NCBI RefSeq assembly: GCF_023231945.1
Contig: NZ_JAJLJH010000005.1
Span: 217,104 to 281,103, forward strand
From: Scleromatobacter humisilvae
Lineage (GTDB): Bacteria; Pseudomonadota; Gammaproteobacteria; Burkholderiales; Burkholderiaceae_C
DNA length: 64,000 nucleotides
Direction of reading: 5' to 3'
In this document: piece by piece, positions 40,639 to 50,079 of the stretch
Layout of the letters: every line of letters begins with the position of its first letter
Position numbering within the stretch: the stretch's first letter is position 1
The notes under the pieces: generated by a model
What the model was told of the DNA's origin: nothing
What the model saw: the letters and a program-made list of their open reading frames with translations, nothing else
Database searches by the model: none
Translations under genes and position numbers: made by a program

Positions 40639-40941
40639 ATGATCTACAAGTTCAAGAGCAAGGCCACCGGCGACCTCATCATGACGCAGCCGGTCGGCGA
40701 GCGCGTGCTGTCGCTGATCGGCAAGCCCGCCACGCCGCAGGGCATCATCGACGTCGACCAGCTGGCCGCCGCGATGAGCGCGCTGGAGGCCGCGGTGGCG
40801 GCCGAGAGCCCGGCGCCCGCCGGCTCCGACGACACCGCGCCGAAGGGCGATCGCGTCAGCCTGCGCCAGCGCGTGTGGCCGATGGTGGAGATGATGAAGC
40901 GCGCGCTGGCCGAGAAACAGCCCATCACGTGGGGCGCATGA
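40639..40941 (+). CDS. DUF1840 protein
   Basis: 100 residues from MIYKFKSKATGDLIMTQPVG, the conserved N terminus of DUF1840 (PF08895), a small cytosolic family of betaproteobacteria with unknown function. The conserved end is LRQRVWPMVEMMKRALAE. GGAAG stands 8 nt before the ATG. It lies 19 nt before the phosphatase gene on the same strand. Confidence 0.88.
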   Translation: MIYKFKSKATGDLIMTQPVGERVLSLIGKPATPQGIIDVDQLAAAMSALEAAVAAESPAPAGSDDTAPKGDRVSLRQRVWPMVEMMKRALAEKQPITWGA

Positions 40942-40960
40942 CGTTGGAAAGAGTGTTCGA

Positions 40961-41662
40961 ATGAGCCACGGGGAAGCGACGCGCCTGATCGCGGTGCGGC
41001 ACGGCGAGACGGCCTGGAACGTCGAGGCCCGGCTGCAGGGCCAGCTGGACATCCCGCTCAACGAGCGCGGCCTCGAGCAGGCGCGCCGCACGGCCCACTG
41101 GCTCGCGGAGGATTGCCCCGACGTGGTCGTCAGCAGCGACCTCGCGCGCGCGCAGGCGACCGCGCAGGCCATCGCGAGCTTCAACCGAATTCCGCTGGAG
41201 CTAGACGCCGGCCTGCGCGAACGCAGCTTCGGCGGCTTCCAGGGCATGACGCACACCGAGGTGTCCGAACGCTGGCCCGAATTGTCCGCGCGCTGGAAGA
41301 GCCGCGACCCCGAGTTCGCGCCCGGGATGAACGGCGACGGCGAATCGCTGACCGCCTTCTACGCGCGCTGCATCGAGGCCACGCTGCGCATCGCCGAGCG
41401 CCACGAAGGCAAGACCGTGGTGTTGGTGGCGCACGGCGGCGTGATGGACTGCCTTTACCGCGCCGCCACCCGCGTGCCGCTCGACGCGCCGCGCATCTGG
41501 CAACTCGACAACGCGGCGATCAACCGGCTGCTGCACACGTCGTCCGGCCTGACGATGGTGGGCTGGAACGACACCAGCCACCTCGATCTCAACGCGCCGA
41601 CGCTGGACGAATCGGCGGACAAGATGCCGGTGGCCGCGGCGCTGGCGGCGCGCACCGACTGA
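40961..41662 (+). CDS. Histidine phosphatase-family protein
   Basis: 233 residues. The phosphohistidine motif is LIAVRHGETAWN (RHG), the second arginine is in SSDLARAQATAQA, and the second catalytic His is in VVLVAHGGVMDCL. This is the GpmB/CobC-like branch of phosphatases; true cofactor-dependent mutase activity is unlikely. Substrate unknown. It converges on ruvB with a 15-nt gap. Confidence 0.9.
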   Translation: MSHGEATRLIAVRHGETAWNVEARLQGQLDIPLNERGLEQARRTAHWLAEDCPDVVVSSDLARAQATAQAIASFNRIPLELDAGLRERSFGGFQGMTHTEVSERWPELSARWKSRDPEFAPGMNGDGESLTAFYARCIEATLRIAERHEGKTVVLVAHGGVMDCLYRAATRVPLDAPRIWQLDNAAINRLLHTSSGLTMVGWNDTSHLDLNAPTLDESADKMPVAAALAARTD

Positions 41663-41677
41663 CGCCGCCCTCGGCGC

Positions 41678-42766
41678 TCAGAATTCGGGCGGGACGCCGA
41701 AAAGGTCCGAGCCGTTGCGCGCGGGCGGCGCCAGCCCCAGGTGCCGATACGCCGCCACCGTCGCGATGCGTCCGCGCGGCGTGCGCTGCAGGTAGCCCTG
41801 CTGGATCAGGTAGGGCTCGATGACGTCCTCGATCGTGCCCGACTCCTCGCCGATGGCCGCGGCGACGTTGTCCAGGCCGACGGGGCCGCCGTCGAAGCGG
41901 TGCACGATGGCCTCGAGCAGCTTGCGGTCCATCACGTCGAAGCCTTGCGGATCGACGTCGAGCATCGCGAGCGCCAGGTTGGCCACCGGCACGGTGATGC
42001 GGCCCTGGGCCTTGACGTCGGCGTAGTCGCGCACGCGGCGCAACAGGCGGTTGGCAATGCGGGGCGTGCCGCGCGAACGGCGGGCGAGCTCGAAGGCGCC
42101 GTCCGGATCGATGGGCACGCCCAGCAGGCCGGCCGAGCGGGTGACGATGGCGGCGAGTTCGTCGGCGGTGTAGAACTCCAGCCGCGCGACGATGCCGAAG
42201 CGGTCGCGCAGCGGGTTGGTGAGCATGCCGGCGCGCGTGGTGGCGCCCACCAGCGTGAACGGCTGCAGGTCGAGCTTGATCGAGCGGGCGGCGGGGCCGT
42301 CGCCGATCATGATGTCGATCTGGAAGTCTTCCAGCGCCGGGTACAGGATCTCCTCGACGACCGGCGACAGGCGGTGGATCTCGTCGATGAACAGCACGTC
42401 GTTGCGCTCGAGGCCGGTCAGGATGGCCGCCAGATCCTTCGGCTTCTCCAGCACCGGGCCGGAGGTCTGGCGCAGGTTGACGCCCAGTTCGGCCGCGATG
42501 ATGTGGGAGAGCGTGGTCTTGCCCAGGCCCGGCGGGCCGAACAGCAGCACGTGGTCGAGCGACTCCGCGCGCTTGCGGGCGGCGCCGATGAAGATGTCGA
42601 GCTGCTCGCGTGCCTTGACCTGGCCGACGTAGTCGTCCAGCCGCTTGGGGCGCAGCGCGCGTTCCATCGCCTCTTCGTTGGGCGACGTCGGATTGGCGCC
42701 GACGACGCGCGCGGGACGCGGATCGCGAGCACCGGCGCCGTTGAAATCGTCGGTCTGTATGGACAT
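41678..42766 (-). CDS. ruvB: Holliday junction helicase motor RuvB
   Basis: AAA+ motor that drives branch migration with RuvA. 362 residues with Walker [15 protein letters not shown], Walker [10 protein letters not shown], sensor-1 region [18 protein letters not shown] and the C-terminal winged helix ending [19 protein letters not shown] at 42766 fits the family. A GATAAT hexamer lies six bases upstream and a LexA-like dyad covers the start codon. ruvA lies on the same strand but is separated by a gene on the other strand. Confidence 0.97.
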   Translation of the reverse strand: MSIQTDDFNGAGARDPRPARVVGANPTSPNEEAMERALRPKRLDDYVGQVKAREQLDIFIGAARKRAESLDHVLLFGPPGLGKTTLSHIIAAELGVNLRQTSGPVLEKPKDLAAILTGLERNDVLFIDEIHRLSPVVEEILYPALEDFQIDIMIGDGPAARSIKLDLQPFTLVGATTRAGMLTNPLRDRFGIVARLEFYTADELAAIVTRSAGLLGVPIDPDGAFELARRSRGTPRIANRLLRRVRDYADVKAQGRITVPVANLALAMLDVDPQGFDVMDRKLLEAIVHRFDGGPVGLDNVAAAIGEESGTIEDVIEPYLIQQGYLQRTPRGRIATVAAYRHLGLAPPARNGSDLFGVPPEF

Positions 42767-42772
42767 GCAGTG
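42753..42772. promoter_or_regulatory. Candidate LexA box over the ruvB start
   Basis: GTCTGTATGGACATGCAGTG contains CTG-N10-CAG and matches about 13 of 20 positions of the enterobacterial SOS consensus by my count. It covers the ruvB start codon and abuts the -10 hexamer, a repressing position. Confidence 0.45.
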
Positions 42773-42778
42773 ATTATC
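42773..42778 (-). promoter_or_regulatory. -10 hexamer of ruvB, leaderless spacing
   Basis: On the minus strand GATAAT is separated from the ruvB ATG by exactly six bases. Confidence 0.45.
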
Positions 42779-42838
42779 AGCGCTTAGTCGAGCCTGCGGC
42801 TACGATGACGAGCAATTGAATCGCTCCGGACGTCCTTG

Positions 42839-43264
42839 ATGATGAAAATCGCCGCTTTTGCCGCCGTCGCCGTGTTCGCGACCGCCGCCGCCAACGCCCA
42901 GGTCACCGTCGACAAGCCCTGGGTGCGCAGCACCGTCGCCCAGCAGACGACGACGGCCGCCTACCTGACGATCACCTCGGCCAGGGGCGGCAAGCTGGTG
43001 TCCGCCAGCTCGCCGGTGGCCGCCGCGGTGGACGTGCACGAGATGAAGATGGACGGCGACCTGATGAAGATGCGTGCCGTCGACGCCGTGCCGCTGCCGG
43101 CGGGCCAGCCGGTGGAATTCAAGCCCAACGGGCTGCACGTGATGCTCACCGGCCTGAAGGCGCCGTTGAAGGCGGGCGACGTGGTGCCGATCAAGCTGGT
43201 CGTCGAGGACGCGAAGGGCAAGCGCGAGACGGTGGACGTGAAGGCCGTCGCGCGGCAGAACTGA
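42839..43264 (+). CDS. Periplasmic copper chaperone, PCu(A)C family
   Basis: 141 residues with signal MKIAAFAAVAVFATAAANAQ. The copper-binding H-x-M motifs are VHEMKMDGDLMKMR and the late GLHVMLTG, as in PCuAC proteins that deliver Cu(I) to the CuA site of cytochrome oxidase. Start is ATG 42839 or 42842. No cytochrome oxidase or Sco gene is nearby; it sits alone between ruvA and ruvB, reading against both. Confidence 0.9.
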   Translation: MMKIAAFAAVAVFATAAANAQVTVDKPWVRSTVAQQTTTAAYLTITSARGGKLVSASSPVAAAVDVHEMKMDGDLMKMRAVDAVPLPAGQPVEFKPNGLHVMLTGLKAPLKAGDVVPIKLVVEDAKGKRETVDVKAVARQN

Positions 43265-43296
43265 CGACTCCCGAAGGCGTGTCAGGCCATGGGGCG

Positions 43297-43869
43297 CTAC
43301 GACAAGGCCTTCATCGCCAGCTTGATGCCGTCGCTGACCCCGACGTCCTTCGGCAGCCCCTTGATCGCCATCGCCGCTTCCTTCTCGTTGTAGCCGAGCG
43401 CGATCAGCGCCTGCACGATGTCGCCCTGCGCGTCGCTGGCGATCGCCGCGCCGCTGACGACGAGCTCCGGCCCGAGCTTGCCCTTGAGTTCGAGCAGCAG
43501 GCGCTCGGCGGTCTTCTTGCCGATGCCCGGCACCTTCTGCAGCCGGCCGCCTTCCTGGCGCGCGACGGCGCCGGCGAGGTCGGCTACCGACAGCCCCGAC
43601 AGGATGCCGAGCGCGGTGCGCGGCCCGACGCCGGAGATCTTGATCAGCGTGCGGAAGGTCGCGCGCTCCTCCGGCGTGAGGAAGGCGAACAGCTGCTGCG
43701 CGTCCTCGCGCACGACGAAATGCGTCAGCAGGGTCACGCGTTCGCCGAGGCCCGGCAGGTTGCAGAACGTGCTCATCGGCACGTCGACCTCGTAGCCGAC
43801 CCCCTGCACGTCCAGCAGAACCTGCGGGGGCGTTTTTTCCGCGACGATGCCCGTGAGACGACCGATCAT
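43297..43869 (-). CDS. ruvA: Holliday junction DNA-binding protein RuvA
   Basis: 190 residues from [22 protein letters not shown]-fold domain I, helix-hairpin-helix motifs in [16 protein letters not shown] and [16 protein letters not shown], and the flexible-linked domain III ending with the RuvB-binding helices. RuvA tetramers hold the Holliday junction for RuvB. GATAAT lies six bases before the ATG. Confidence 0.96.
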   Translation of the reverse strand: MIGRLTGIVAEKTPPQVLLDVQGVGYEVDVPMSTFCNLPGLGERVTLLTHFVVREDAQQLFAFLTPEERATFRTLIKISGVGPRTALGILSGLSVADLAGAVARQEGGRLQKVPGIGKKTAERLLLELKGKLGPELVVSGAAIASDAQGDIVQALIALGYNEKEAAMAIKGLPKDVGVSDGIKLAMKALS

Positions 43870-43875
43870 GCGGCG

Positions 43876-43881
43876 ATTATC
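43876..43881 (-). promoter_or_regulatory. -10 hexamer of ruvA, leaderless spacing
   Basis: On the minus strand GATAAT then six bases then ATG, the same arrangement as ruvB. Confidence 0.45.
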
Positions 43882-43928
43882 GGTTGGACGGACAATCGCG
43901 CCTCGCTCCCTCCAACGCACCCACCCAC

Positions 43929-44996
43929 GTGATCGTCCGCCGCGCCTTCTCCCCACCCGACAACGAACGCCTCGCGCACGTCTGCGGCGTCCTCGACGAG
44001 AACCTGCGCGCGATCGAGCAGGGGCTCAACGTCGTCATCACGCGGCGCCAGGAGCACTTCCGCGTCGAGGGCGGCAAGCTGCAGGCGCCGCGCGCGCTGG
44101 CGCTGATCGAGGCGCTGTACGAGCGCAGCGGCCGACCGATCGACGAGGAGCAGCTGCAGCTGATGCTCCACGACGCGCAGCGCGACGTGATCCAGGGCCA
44201 CGCCAAGCCGGTGCCGCCGGCCGAGCCCGCCGCGGGCGGCGAGATCGTGCTGCACACGCGGCGCGCCAACCTGATCGGCCGCACGCCCAACCAGGTGCAG
44301 TACCTGCGCCAGATCCTGTCGCACGACATCACGATCGGCCTCGGCCCGGCCGGCACGGGCAAGACCTTTCTCGCGGTGGCGTGCGCGGTCGACGCCCTCG
44401 AGCGCGCGAGCGTGCAGCGCATCGTGCTGACGCGGCCGGCGGTCGAGGCCGGCGAGCGGCTCGGCTTCCTGCCGGGCGACCTGTCGCAGAAGGTCGACCC
44501 CTACCTGCGCCCGCTGTACGACGCGCTGCACGACCTGATGGGCTACGAGCGCGTGACCAAGGCCTTCGAGCGCGGTGCCATCGAGATCGCCCCGCTCGCA
44601 TTCATGCGCGGGCGCACGCTCAACCACGCGTTCGTGATCCTCGACGAGGCGCAGAACGCCACGCCCGAGCAGATGAAGATGTTCCTGACGCGCATCGGCT
44701 TCGGCACCAAGGCGGTCGTCACCGGCGACCTGACGCAGGTCGACCTGCCGCGCGGCGCCCGCAGCGGGCTGGCCGACGCGTCGGAGATCCTGCGCGATGT
44801 CGCGGGCATCGCGGTGACGCGCTTCGGCGCGTCGGACGTCGTGCGCCATCCGCTGGTCGCGCGCATCGTCGAGGCCTACGAGGCGGCCTCGTCGCGCGGC
44901 GAGAACGGCGCGCCCGCCGAACGCCCCGAACGCGCCGCGCCCGCGCCGGCCACGTTCCAGGAAGGCCGGCGCAGCAGCCGCGGAGGACGTTCCTGA
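43929..44996 (+). CDS. PhoH-family ATPase
   Basis: 355 residues if the GTG at 43929 is the start ([20 protein letters not shown] fits family N termini); TTG 43884 is an upstream alternative. Walker A is [13 protein letters not shown] and Walker [18 protein letters not shown], as in PhoH/PhoL, which are proposed RNA helicases linked to ribosome maturation. The C terminus is an Arg/Pro-rich tail. TGATG overlap with ybeY, the usual partner. Divergent from ruvA. Confidence 0.9.
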   Translation: MIVRRAFSPPDNERLAHVCGVLDENLRAIEQGLNVVITRRQEHFRVEGGKLQAPRALALIEALYERSGRPIDEEQLQLMLHDAQRDVIQGHAKPVPPAEPAAGGEIVLHTRRANLIGRTPNQVQYLRQILSHDITIGLGPAGTGKTFLAVACAVDALERASVQRIVLTRPAVEAGERLGFLPGDLSQKVDPYLRPLYDALHDLMGYERVTKAFERGAIEIAPLAFMRGRTLNHAFVILDEAQNATPEQMKMFLTRIGFGTKAVVTGDLTQVDLPRGARSGLADASEILRDVAGIAVTRFGASDVVRHPLVARIVEAYEAASSRGENGAPAERPERAAPAPATFQEGRRSSRGGRS

Positions 44997-45445
44997 TGGC
45001 CCGCACCCCCCTGCCCGACCTGCAACTGAGCCTGCAGTTCGCCGACGCCACGCACCGCGCGCTGCTGCCGCGCCACAAGGTCGCCCGCTGGATCCGCGCC
45101 GGGCTGGAACTGCCGGCGGCCATCACCGTGCGCATCGTCGGCGAGGACGAAGGCCGCACGCTCAACCGCGAATACCGCCACAAGGACTACGCGACCAACG
45201 TGCTGACCTTCGACTACGTGCAGGAGCCCGAGATCGAGGCCGACCTGGTGCTGTGCGCGCCGGTGGTCGAGCGCGAGGCGCGCGAGCAGGAGATCGACCT
45301 CGTGGCGCACTACGCACACCTGCTGGTGCACGGCACGCTGCACGCGCAGGGCTACGACCACGAGGTCGACGACGAGGCCGCGTGCATGGAGGCGCGGGAG
45401 ACCGAGGTGCTGGCCGGGCTGGGCTTTCCCGATCCCTACGCCTGA
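44996..45445 (+). CDS. ybeY: Endoribonuclease YbeY
   Basis: 149 residues. The zinc site is [12 protein letters not shown] (H-x3-H-x5-H) near residue 112; [20 protein letters not shown] is the conserved substrate region. YbeY acts in 16S rRNA 3' end maturation and ribosome quality control. The ATG overlaps the phoH stop. Its end overlaps the convergent GST gene by 10 nt. Confidence 0.95.
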   Translation: MARTPLPDLQLSLQFADATHRALLPRHKVARWIRAGLELPAAITVRIVGEDEGRTLNREYRHKDYATNVLTFDYVQEPEIEADLVLCAPVVEREAREQEIDLVAHYAHLLVHGTLHAQGYDHEVDDEAACMEARETEVLAGLGFPDPYA

Positions 45446-46083
45446 GCCGGCACGCGCGGCAGCTGGGGCGCGTCCAGCCCGGCGAACGGGTCGGACCACG
45501 CCGGCAGCGCCTGCAGGCGTGCGTACCAGGCGACCACGGCCGGATAGTCGTCCAGAGGCATCCGCGCCGCGTCGTTGAAGGGCAGGAAGGCGGCCATGCG
45601 GAAGTCGGCATAGCTCAGGCCGCTGGCGAGCAGCCAGTCGCGCCTGCGCAGGTGCGCGTCGAGGATGGCGGCGCTCTCGTGGAACACGCCCAGGCCTTCG
45701 GCGACGAGCGCCTCGTCGATCGGCCCGATGCGGTAGCGCTGCTTCGTGCCGCGTTCGAAGTGGACGACGTCGCAGGCGCGCATGAAGTGGTCGCGCGCCC
45801 AGCTCACCCAGCGGATCATGTCGGGCAGTTCGCGCCCCGTGCGCCAGAATTCCGAGCCCGTGAGCTGCGAAAGCCGACACGCGATCGCGTCGGCCTCGAA
45901 CAGCGCGCTGCCGTCGTCTTCCTCGAGGATGGGAATGCGCAACGACGGGTTCATCGACCGGTAGCGCTCGGCCTGGCCGGGCGCGAACGGCGCCGCGAAG
46001 ACGAACGAGACCGGCGCGTCGAGGTGGCGCGCGACGGCCACTGCCAGCCGGGGATTGGGGTTGCGGGAGAAATGCAGCTTCAT
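45436..46083 (-). CDS. Glutathione S-transferase-family protein
   Basis: 215 residues from [21 protein letters not shown]-terminal thioredoxin-like domain with [20 protein letters not shown], the cis-Pro and Glu-Ala glutathione contacts, and an all-helical C-terminal domain. The serine in HFSRNPNPR may be the catalytic residue. Substrate unknown. Five extra codons upstream (MAGTA) are possible. It follows hemB on the same strand with a 22-nt gap. Confidence 0.85.
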   Translation of the reverse strand: MKLHFSRNPNPRLAVAVARHLDAPVSFVFAAPFAPGQAERYRSMNPSLRIPILEEDDGSALFEADAIACRLSQLTGSEFWRTGRELPDMIRWVSWARDHFMRACDVVHFERGTKQRYRIGPIDEALVAEGLGVFHESAAILDAHLRRRDWLLASGLSYADFRMAAFLPFNDAARMPLDDYPAVVAWYARLQALPAWSDPFAGLDAPQLPRVPAQA

Positions 46084-46105
46084 CGCGGTCCCCGCCACCG
46101 GTCGT

Positions 46106-47125
<1,020 letters not shown>

Positions 47126-47194
47126 TTACTTCAAAAACACTGATCAGTCGTGCTGTTGACAGCAGTTTGCTGTCGCGCAAGGCGCATGATCTGC

Positions 47195-47200
47195 TACATT
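47195..47200 (+). promoter_or_regulatory. Possible -10 of the hemB-hemJ intergenic RNA
   Basis: TACATT, preceded by CTGC, lies 7 bases before the first stem-loop. The same CTGCTACATT decamer occurs upstream of ptsI at 61774-61783. No -35 match was found at normal spacing. Confidence 0.3.
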
Positions 47201-47206
47201 CCGTTT

Positions 47207-47331
47207 CGGACGATGTCCGTGAGGATATTGTCCCCTGCTTTTCCTCCCTGAGCAGGTGCCTTGCGTGATGACAGCGTCAAGGCTTTGCAGCCTCGGTCGT
47301 CCACCTCGTGGATACCGGGGCTCTTTCTTTT
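47207..47331 (+). ncRNA. Candidate structured small RNA between hemB and hemJ
   Basis: Four successive stems fit the plus strand: CGGAC/GTCCG (47207-47219), CCTGCT/AGCAGG (47234-47256), GCCTTG/CAAGGC (47258-47283) and a long terminator hairpin (47290-47321) followed by CTCTTTCTTTT. There is no plus-strand gene upstream, so a transcript must start in the gap. The GUCCCCUG and CCUUG..CAAGG..CAGCCU segments recall parts of 6S RNA, but the long apical stem of 6S is missing, so I do not assign it. hemJ appears to have its own promoter, so this is probably an independent RNA. Confidence 0.5.
47290..47331 (+). terminator. Strong rho-independent terminator upstream of hemJ
   Basis: GCCTCGGT pairs with ACCGGGGC (one U-G), and GTCCAC pairs with GTGGAT inside it around a CTC loop, leaving one bulged C. 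The stem of about 14 bp is followed by CTCTTTCTTTT. It ends 59 nt before hemJ. Confidence 0.8.
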
Positions 47332-47377
47332 GGACCGCGCCGCGCGGTTCGTGCCAGGGACGCGCCGAGTCGGCCGA

Positions 47378-47383
47378 CATAAT
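47378..47383 (+). promoter_or_regulatory. -10 hexamer of hemJ, leaderless spacing
   Basis: CATAAT, six bases, ATG. It places the hemJ transcript start at the start codon and downstream of the terminator hairpin. Confidence 0.45.
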
Positions 47384-47389
47384 GGCCGG

Positions 47390-47827
47390 ATGATCGGACT
47401 TCTCCCCTGGGTCAAGGCCCTGCACATCGTCTTCGTCTCCAGCTGGTTCGCGGGGCTGTTCTACCTGCCGCGGATCTTCGTCAACCTGACCCAGGTGCCC
47501 AGCGACAGCCACGCCGAACGCGAGCGCCTGCTGCTGATGGCGCGCAAGCTGTACCGCTTCGCCAGCCTGCTGATGGTGGTCGCGATCGTCCTGGGAATCA
47601 CGCTGGTCGCGCTCGAGCCGTTCGTGCTGCGCGGTCAGTACTGGCTGCACGCCAAGCTGCTGCTGGTGGTCGTGGCGATCGGCTACCACCACATGTGCCG
47701 CGGCATGCTGCGCAGCTTCGAGAAGCTCGAGAACCGCCGCCGCGAGCGCTGGTTCCGGGTGTTCAACGAGATGGCGGTGCTGCTGTTCGCGGCCATCGTC
47801 ATCCTGGTCGTCGTCCGGCCGTTCTGA
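47390..47827 (+). CDS. hemJ: Protoporphyrinogen IX oxidase HemJ (UPF0093)
   Basis: 145-residue membrane protein with four hydrophobic segments. WVKALHIVFVSSWFAGLFYL is the HemJ signature, including the conserved His; LHAKLLLVVVAIGYHHM carries the conserved Lys and His. HemJ oxidises protoporphyrinogen IX in haem synthesis. The frame is open back to 47261, but that part covers the terminator hairpin and homologues start at this ATG. Proximity to hemB supports the call; a CopD-like role is the alternative. Confidence 0.85.
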   Translation: MIGLLPWVKALHIVFVSSWFAGLFYLPRIFVNLTQVPSDSHAERERLLLMARKLYRFASLLMVVAIVLGITLVALEPFVLRGQYWLHAKLLLVVVAIGYHHMCRGMLRSFEKLENRRRERWFRVFNEMAVLLFAAIVILVVVRPF

Positions 47828-47858
47828 GCGGCGGCGCGGCCTTCAGGCGACTGCAGCG

Positions 47859-49040
47859 ATGGCCCCGCCCCCCCGCGCCGCCGCGCGCATCCCGCGCCTG
47901 CCGGCCGGCGCGCCTGCGCGTCCGCGCGAGAGCTCCGCGCTGACGCTGGCCGTCGTCTTCACCGGACTGGTGATCTACGCGAGCCTGTATCCGTTCAGCG
48001 GCTGGTTCTGGCCGGCCGGGCAGCCGCTGTCGGCGCTGCTGGTGCTGCGCTGGCCGCGCTACCACGGCGGCTTCGACGACTGGTCCAACTTCGTGGGCTA
48101 CATGCCGCTGGGCGCGCTCGTCTACGCCAGCGCGCTGCGGCTCGGGCGCCGGCCGGTCGTCGCCGGGCTGGTCGGCCTCGTCTTTCCGTCGGTGCTGTCG
48201 TGGGCGATGGAGTTCACGCAGCACTTCCTGCCGGGGCGCTATTCGTCGCTGATGGACTGGGCGCTCAACTCGCTGGGGGCCGCCGCCGGCCTGAGCCTGG
48301 CGGTCGCCATCCATTCAGCCGGCCTGGGCGTGCGCTGGTCGACGCTGCGCGAGAACTGGTTCGTGCCGCACAGCGGCGCGACGATCGCGCTGCTGGTGCT
48401 GTGGCCGGTGGGCTTCCTGTATCCGAGCACGATCCCCTTCGGCCAGGGCGTGTCGTGGGAACGCGTGCAGGAGGCCGCGTACGACCTGCTGAGCGACCAC
48501 CCGCTGGCGCCCTGGTTCGGCTGGTTCTGGGCCAGCCTGGGCGAGAACACCGGCACGATGTCGCAGGCCGCCGAAGGCTTCGCGGTGGCGATCGGCCTGC
48601 TGGGCCCGTGCCTGCTGGCATTCTCGATCACGCGGCGAGGCTGGCGCCGCGCGCTGCTGGTGCCGGTCGCCGTGGCGGTGGGCCTGGCGGCCAACACGCT
48701 GTCGGCCGCGCTCAACTTCGGTCCGGTGCACGCGCTCGGCTGGGTGACGTCGACCGTGCCGATCGGACTGGCGCTCGGCGCGCTGCTGGCGCTGGCCTGC
48801 GTCTTCATCGGCGAGCGTCCGGCGGCCGCGCTGGGGCTGGTGGCGTTGTGCGTCAACGTCGCGCTGGTGGCGCAGGCGCCGTCCGATCCGTACTACGCCG
48901 AGAGCCTGCAGCAATGGGAGCAGGGCCGCTTCATCCATTTCCACGGACTCGCCCAGTGGGTCGGCTGGCTGTGGCCGTTCGCGGCCGGGGCCACGCTGTT
49001 CGGGCGCCTCGTGCGCAGCGACGGCGCAGGTCTGGCGTGA
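47859..49040 (+). CDS. VanZ-like membrane protein
   Basis: 393 residues with about ten hydrophobic segments. The N-terminal half has the VanZ-like features: YASLYPFSGWFWPAG, DDWSNFVGYMPLG, and MEFTQHFLPGRYSSLMDWAL NSLGAAAG (in two parts), where FLPGR..S..D is the conserved VanZ motif. The C-terminal half is an unassigned membrane domain. In Gram-positives VanZ gives low-level teicoplanin resistance; here the role is unknown. Confidence 0.8.
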   Translation: MAPPPRAAARIPRLPAGAPARPRESSALTLAVVFTGLVIYASLYPFSGWFWPAGQPLSALLVLRWPRYHGGFDDWSNFVGYMPLGALVYASALRLGRRPVVAGLVGLVFPSVLSWAMEFTQHFLPGRYSSLMDWALNSLGAAAGLSLAVAIHSAGLGVRWSTLRENWFVPHSGATIALLVLWPVGFLYPSTIPFGQGVSWERVQEAAYDLLSDHPLAPWFGWFWASLGENTGTMSQAAEGFAVAIGLLGPCLLAFSITRRGWRRALLVPVAVAVGLAANTLSAALNFGPVHALGWVTSTVPIGLALGALLALACVFIGERPAAALGLVALCVNVALVAQAPSDPYYAESLQQWEQGRFIHFHGLAQWVGWLWPFAAGATLFGRLVRSDGAGLA

Positions 49041-49092
49041 CCCACCCGGCCCGCCCAGGGCCGCTTCGCGCAGCTCTGCCGTCCCGTCTTCC

Positions 49093-49098
49093 TACAAT
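49093..49098 (+). promoter_or_regulatory. -10 hexamer of the ferredoxin gene, leaderless spacing
   Basis: TACAAT is followed by seven bases and the ATG at 49106, which also supports that start over the ATG at 49097 that lies inside the hexamer. Confidence 0.4.
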
Positions 49099-49105
49099 GC
49101 AGGCC

Positions 49106-49429
49106 ATGTACTACAAGCACCAAATCTTCTTTTGCCTCAACGAGCGCAAGCCGGGCGAGGACAGCTGCGCGCTGGTCGGTGCCCAGGCCGGGTTCGACCA
49201 CTGCAAGTCGCGCATCAAGTCCGCGGGCCTCGCCGGGCCGGGCGGCATCCGCGTGAACAAGGCGGGCTGCCTCGACCGCTGCGCCGGCGGCCCGGTGGCC
49301 GTCGTCTATCCGGACGAGACCTGGTACACGTACGTCGACAAGAGCGACATCGACGAGATCGTCGATTCGCACCTCGTCGGCGGCAAGCCTGTCGAACGCC
49401 TGCTGCTGCCGCCGGACGTCGGCCGCTGA
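49106..49429 (+). CDS. Thioredoxin-like [2Fe-2S] ferredoxin
   Basis: 107 residues from MYYKHQIFFCLNERKPGEDS. Cys10, Cys21, Cys55 and Cys59 give the C-x10-C-x33-C-x3-C ligand set of the shethna-type/NuoE-like 2Fe-2S ferredoxins. It is a small soluble electron carrier; partner unknown. The hydrolase gene begins 19 nt after its stop. Confidence 0.88.
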   Translation: MYYKHQIFFCLNERKPGEDSCALVGAQAGFDHCKSRIKSAGLAGPGGIRVNKAGCLDRCAGGPVAVVYPDETWYTYVDKSDIDEIVDSHLVGGKPVERLLLPPDVGR

Positions 49430-49448
49430 TCGATTTCCTGCCCCAGCC

Positions 49449-50066
49449 ATGAACACCTTCACCAAGCGCGGCGAGATCGCCGGGCCGGCGGGCGCGTTGA
49501 GCGTCGCCGTCGACACCACCACCGACGTCCCCACGCGCGGACTCGCGGTCATCTGCCATCCGCATCCGCTGCAGGGCGGCACGATGGACAACAAGGTCGT
49601 CACGACCGTCGCGCGCGCGCTCGTCCAGCGCGGCTGGCGGGTGGTGCGCTTCGACTATCGCGGCGTCCGGCAATCCGCCGGCAGCTGGGACGAGGGCCGC
49701 GGCGAGGTCGACGACGCGCTCGCGGTGGTCGCCGCCCACCGTGTCGCCGGCGAGCCGCTGGTGCTGGGCGGGTTTTCCTTCGGCGGTTTCGTCGCGGCCA
49801 GCGCGGCCGCGCAGCTTGCGGAGGCCGACAAGCCTCGGAGCATGGTGCTCATCGCGCCGTCCACCGCCAAGCACGATGCCCCGCCGGTCATCGCGGACAC
49901 CTTGCTGGTCCACGGCGAGGTCGACGACGTCGTCCCGCTGTCTGCCTCGATGGACTGGGCGCGTCCGCAGGCGCTGCCGGTGGTGGTCGTGCCGGGAGCC
50001 GGGCATTTCTTCCACGGCCAGCTCGTGCTGCTGAAGTCGCTGGTCTTCCGCCATTTTGCCGAGTGA
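49449..50066 (+). CDS. Alpha/beta hydrolase
   Basis: 205 residues. The nucleophile elbow is GGFSFGGFVAA with Ser, the acid is in HGEVDDVVPL and the His in PGAGHFFHGQL. VICHPHPLQGGTMDNKVV near the N terminus marks the COG2945-type hydrolase group, for which no physiological substrate is settled. It lies between the ferredoxin gene and the dac-like gene on the same strand. Confidence 0.88.
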   Translation: MNTFTKRGEIAGPAGALSVAVDTTTDVPTRGLAVICHPHPLQGGTMDNKVVTTVARALVQRGWRVVRFDYRGVRQSAGSWDEGRGEVDDALAVVAAHRVAGEPLVLGGFSFGGFVAASAAAQLAEADKPRSMVLIAPSTAKHDAPPVIADTLLVHGEVDDVVPLSASMDWARPQALPVVVVPGAGHFFHGQLVLLKSLVFRHFAE

Positions 50067-50079
50067 CGTCGGCGTTCCG

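Noticed and set aside
47207..47331. Assignment of the hemB-hemJ RNA as 6S RNA
   Set aside because: Only short segments resemble 6S, and the length of about 125 nt leaves no room for the apical stem and central bubble; kept as an unassigned RNA.
47268..47393. 42-codon ORF running through the terminator hairpin and overlapping the hemJ ATG
   Set aside because: The region is better explained as structured RNA, and hemJ has its own start-proximal promoter.
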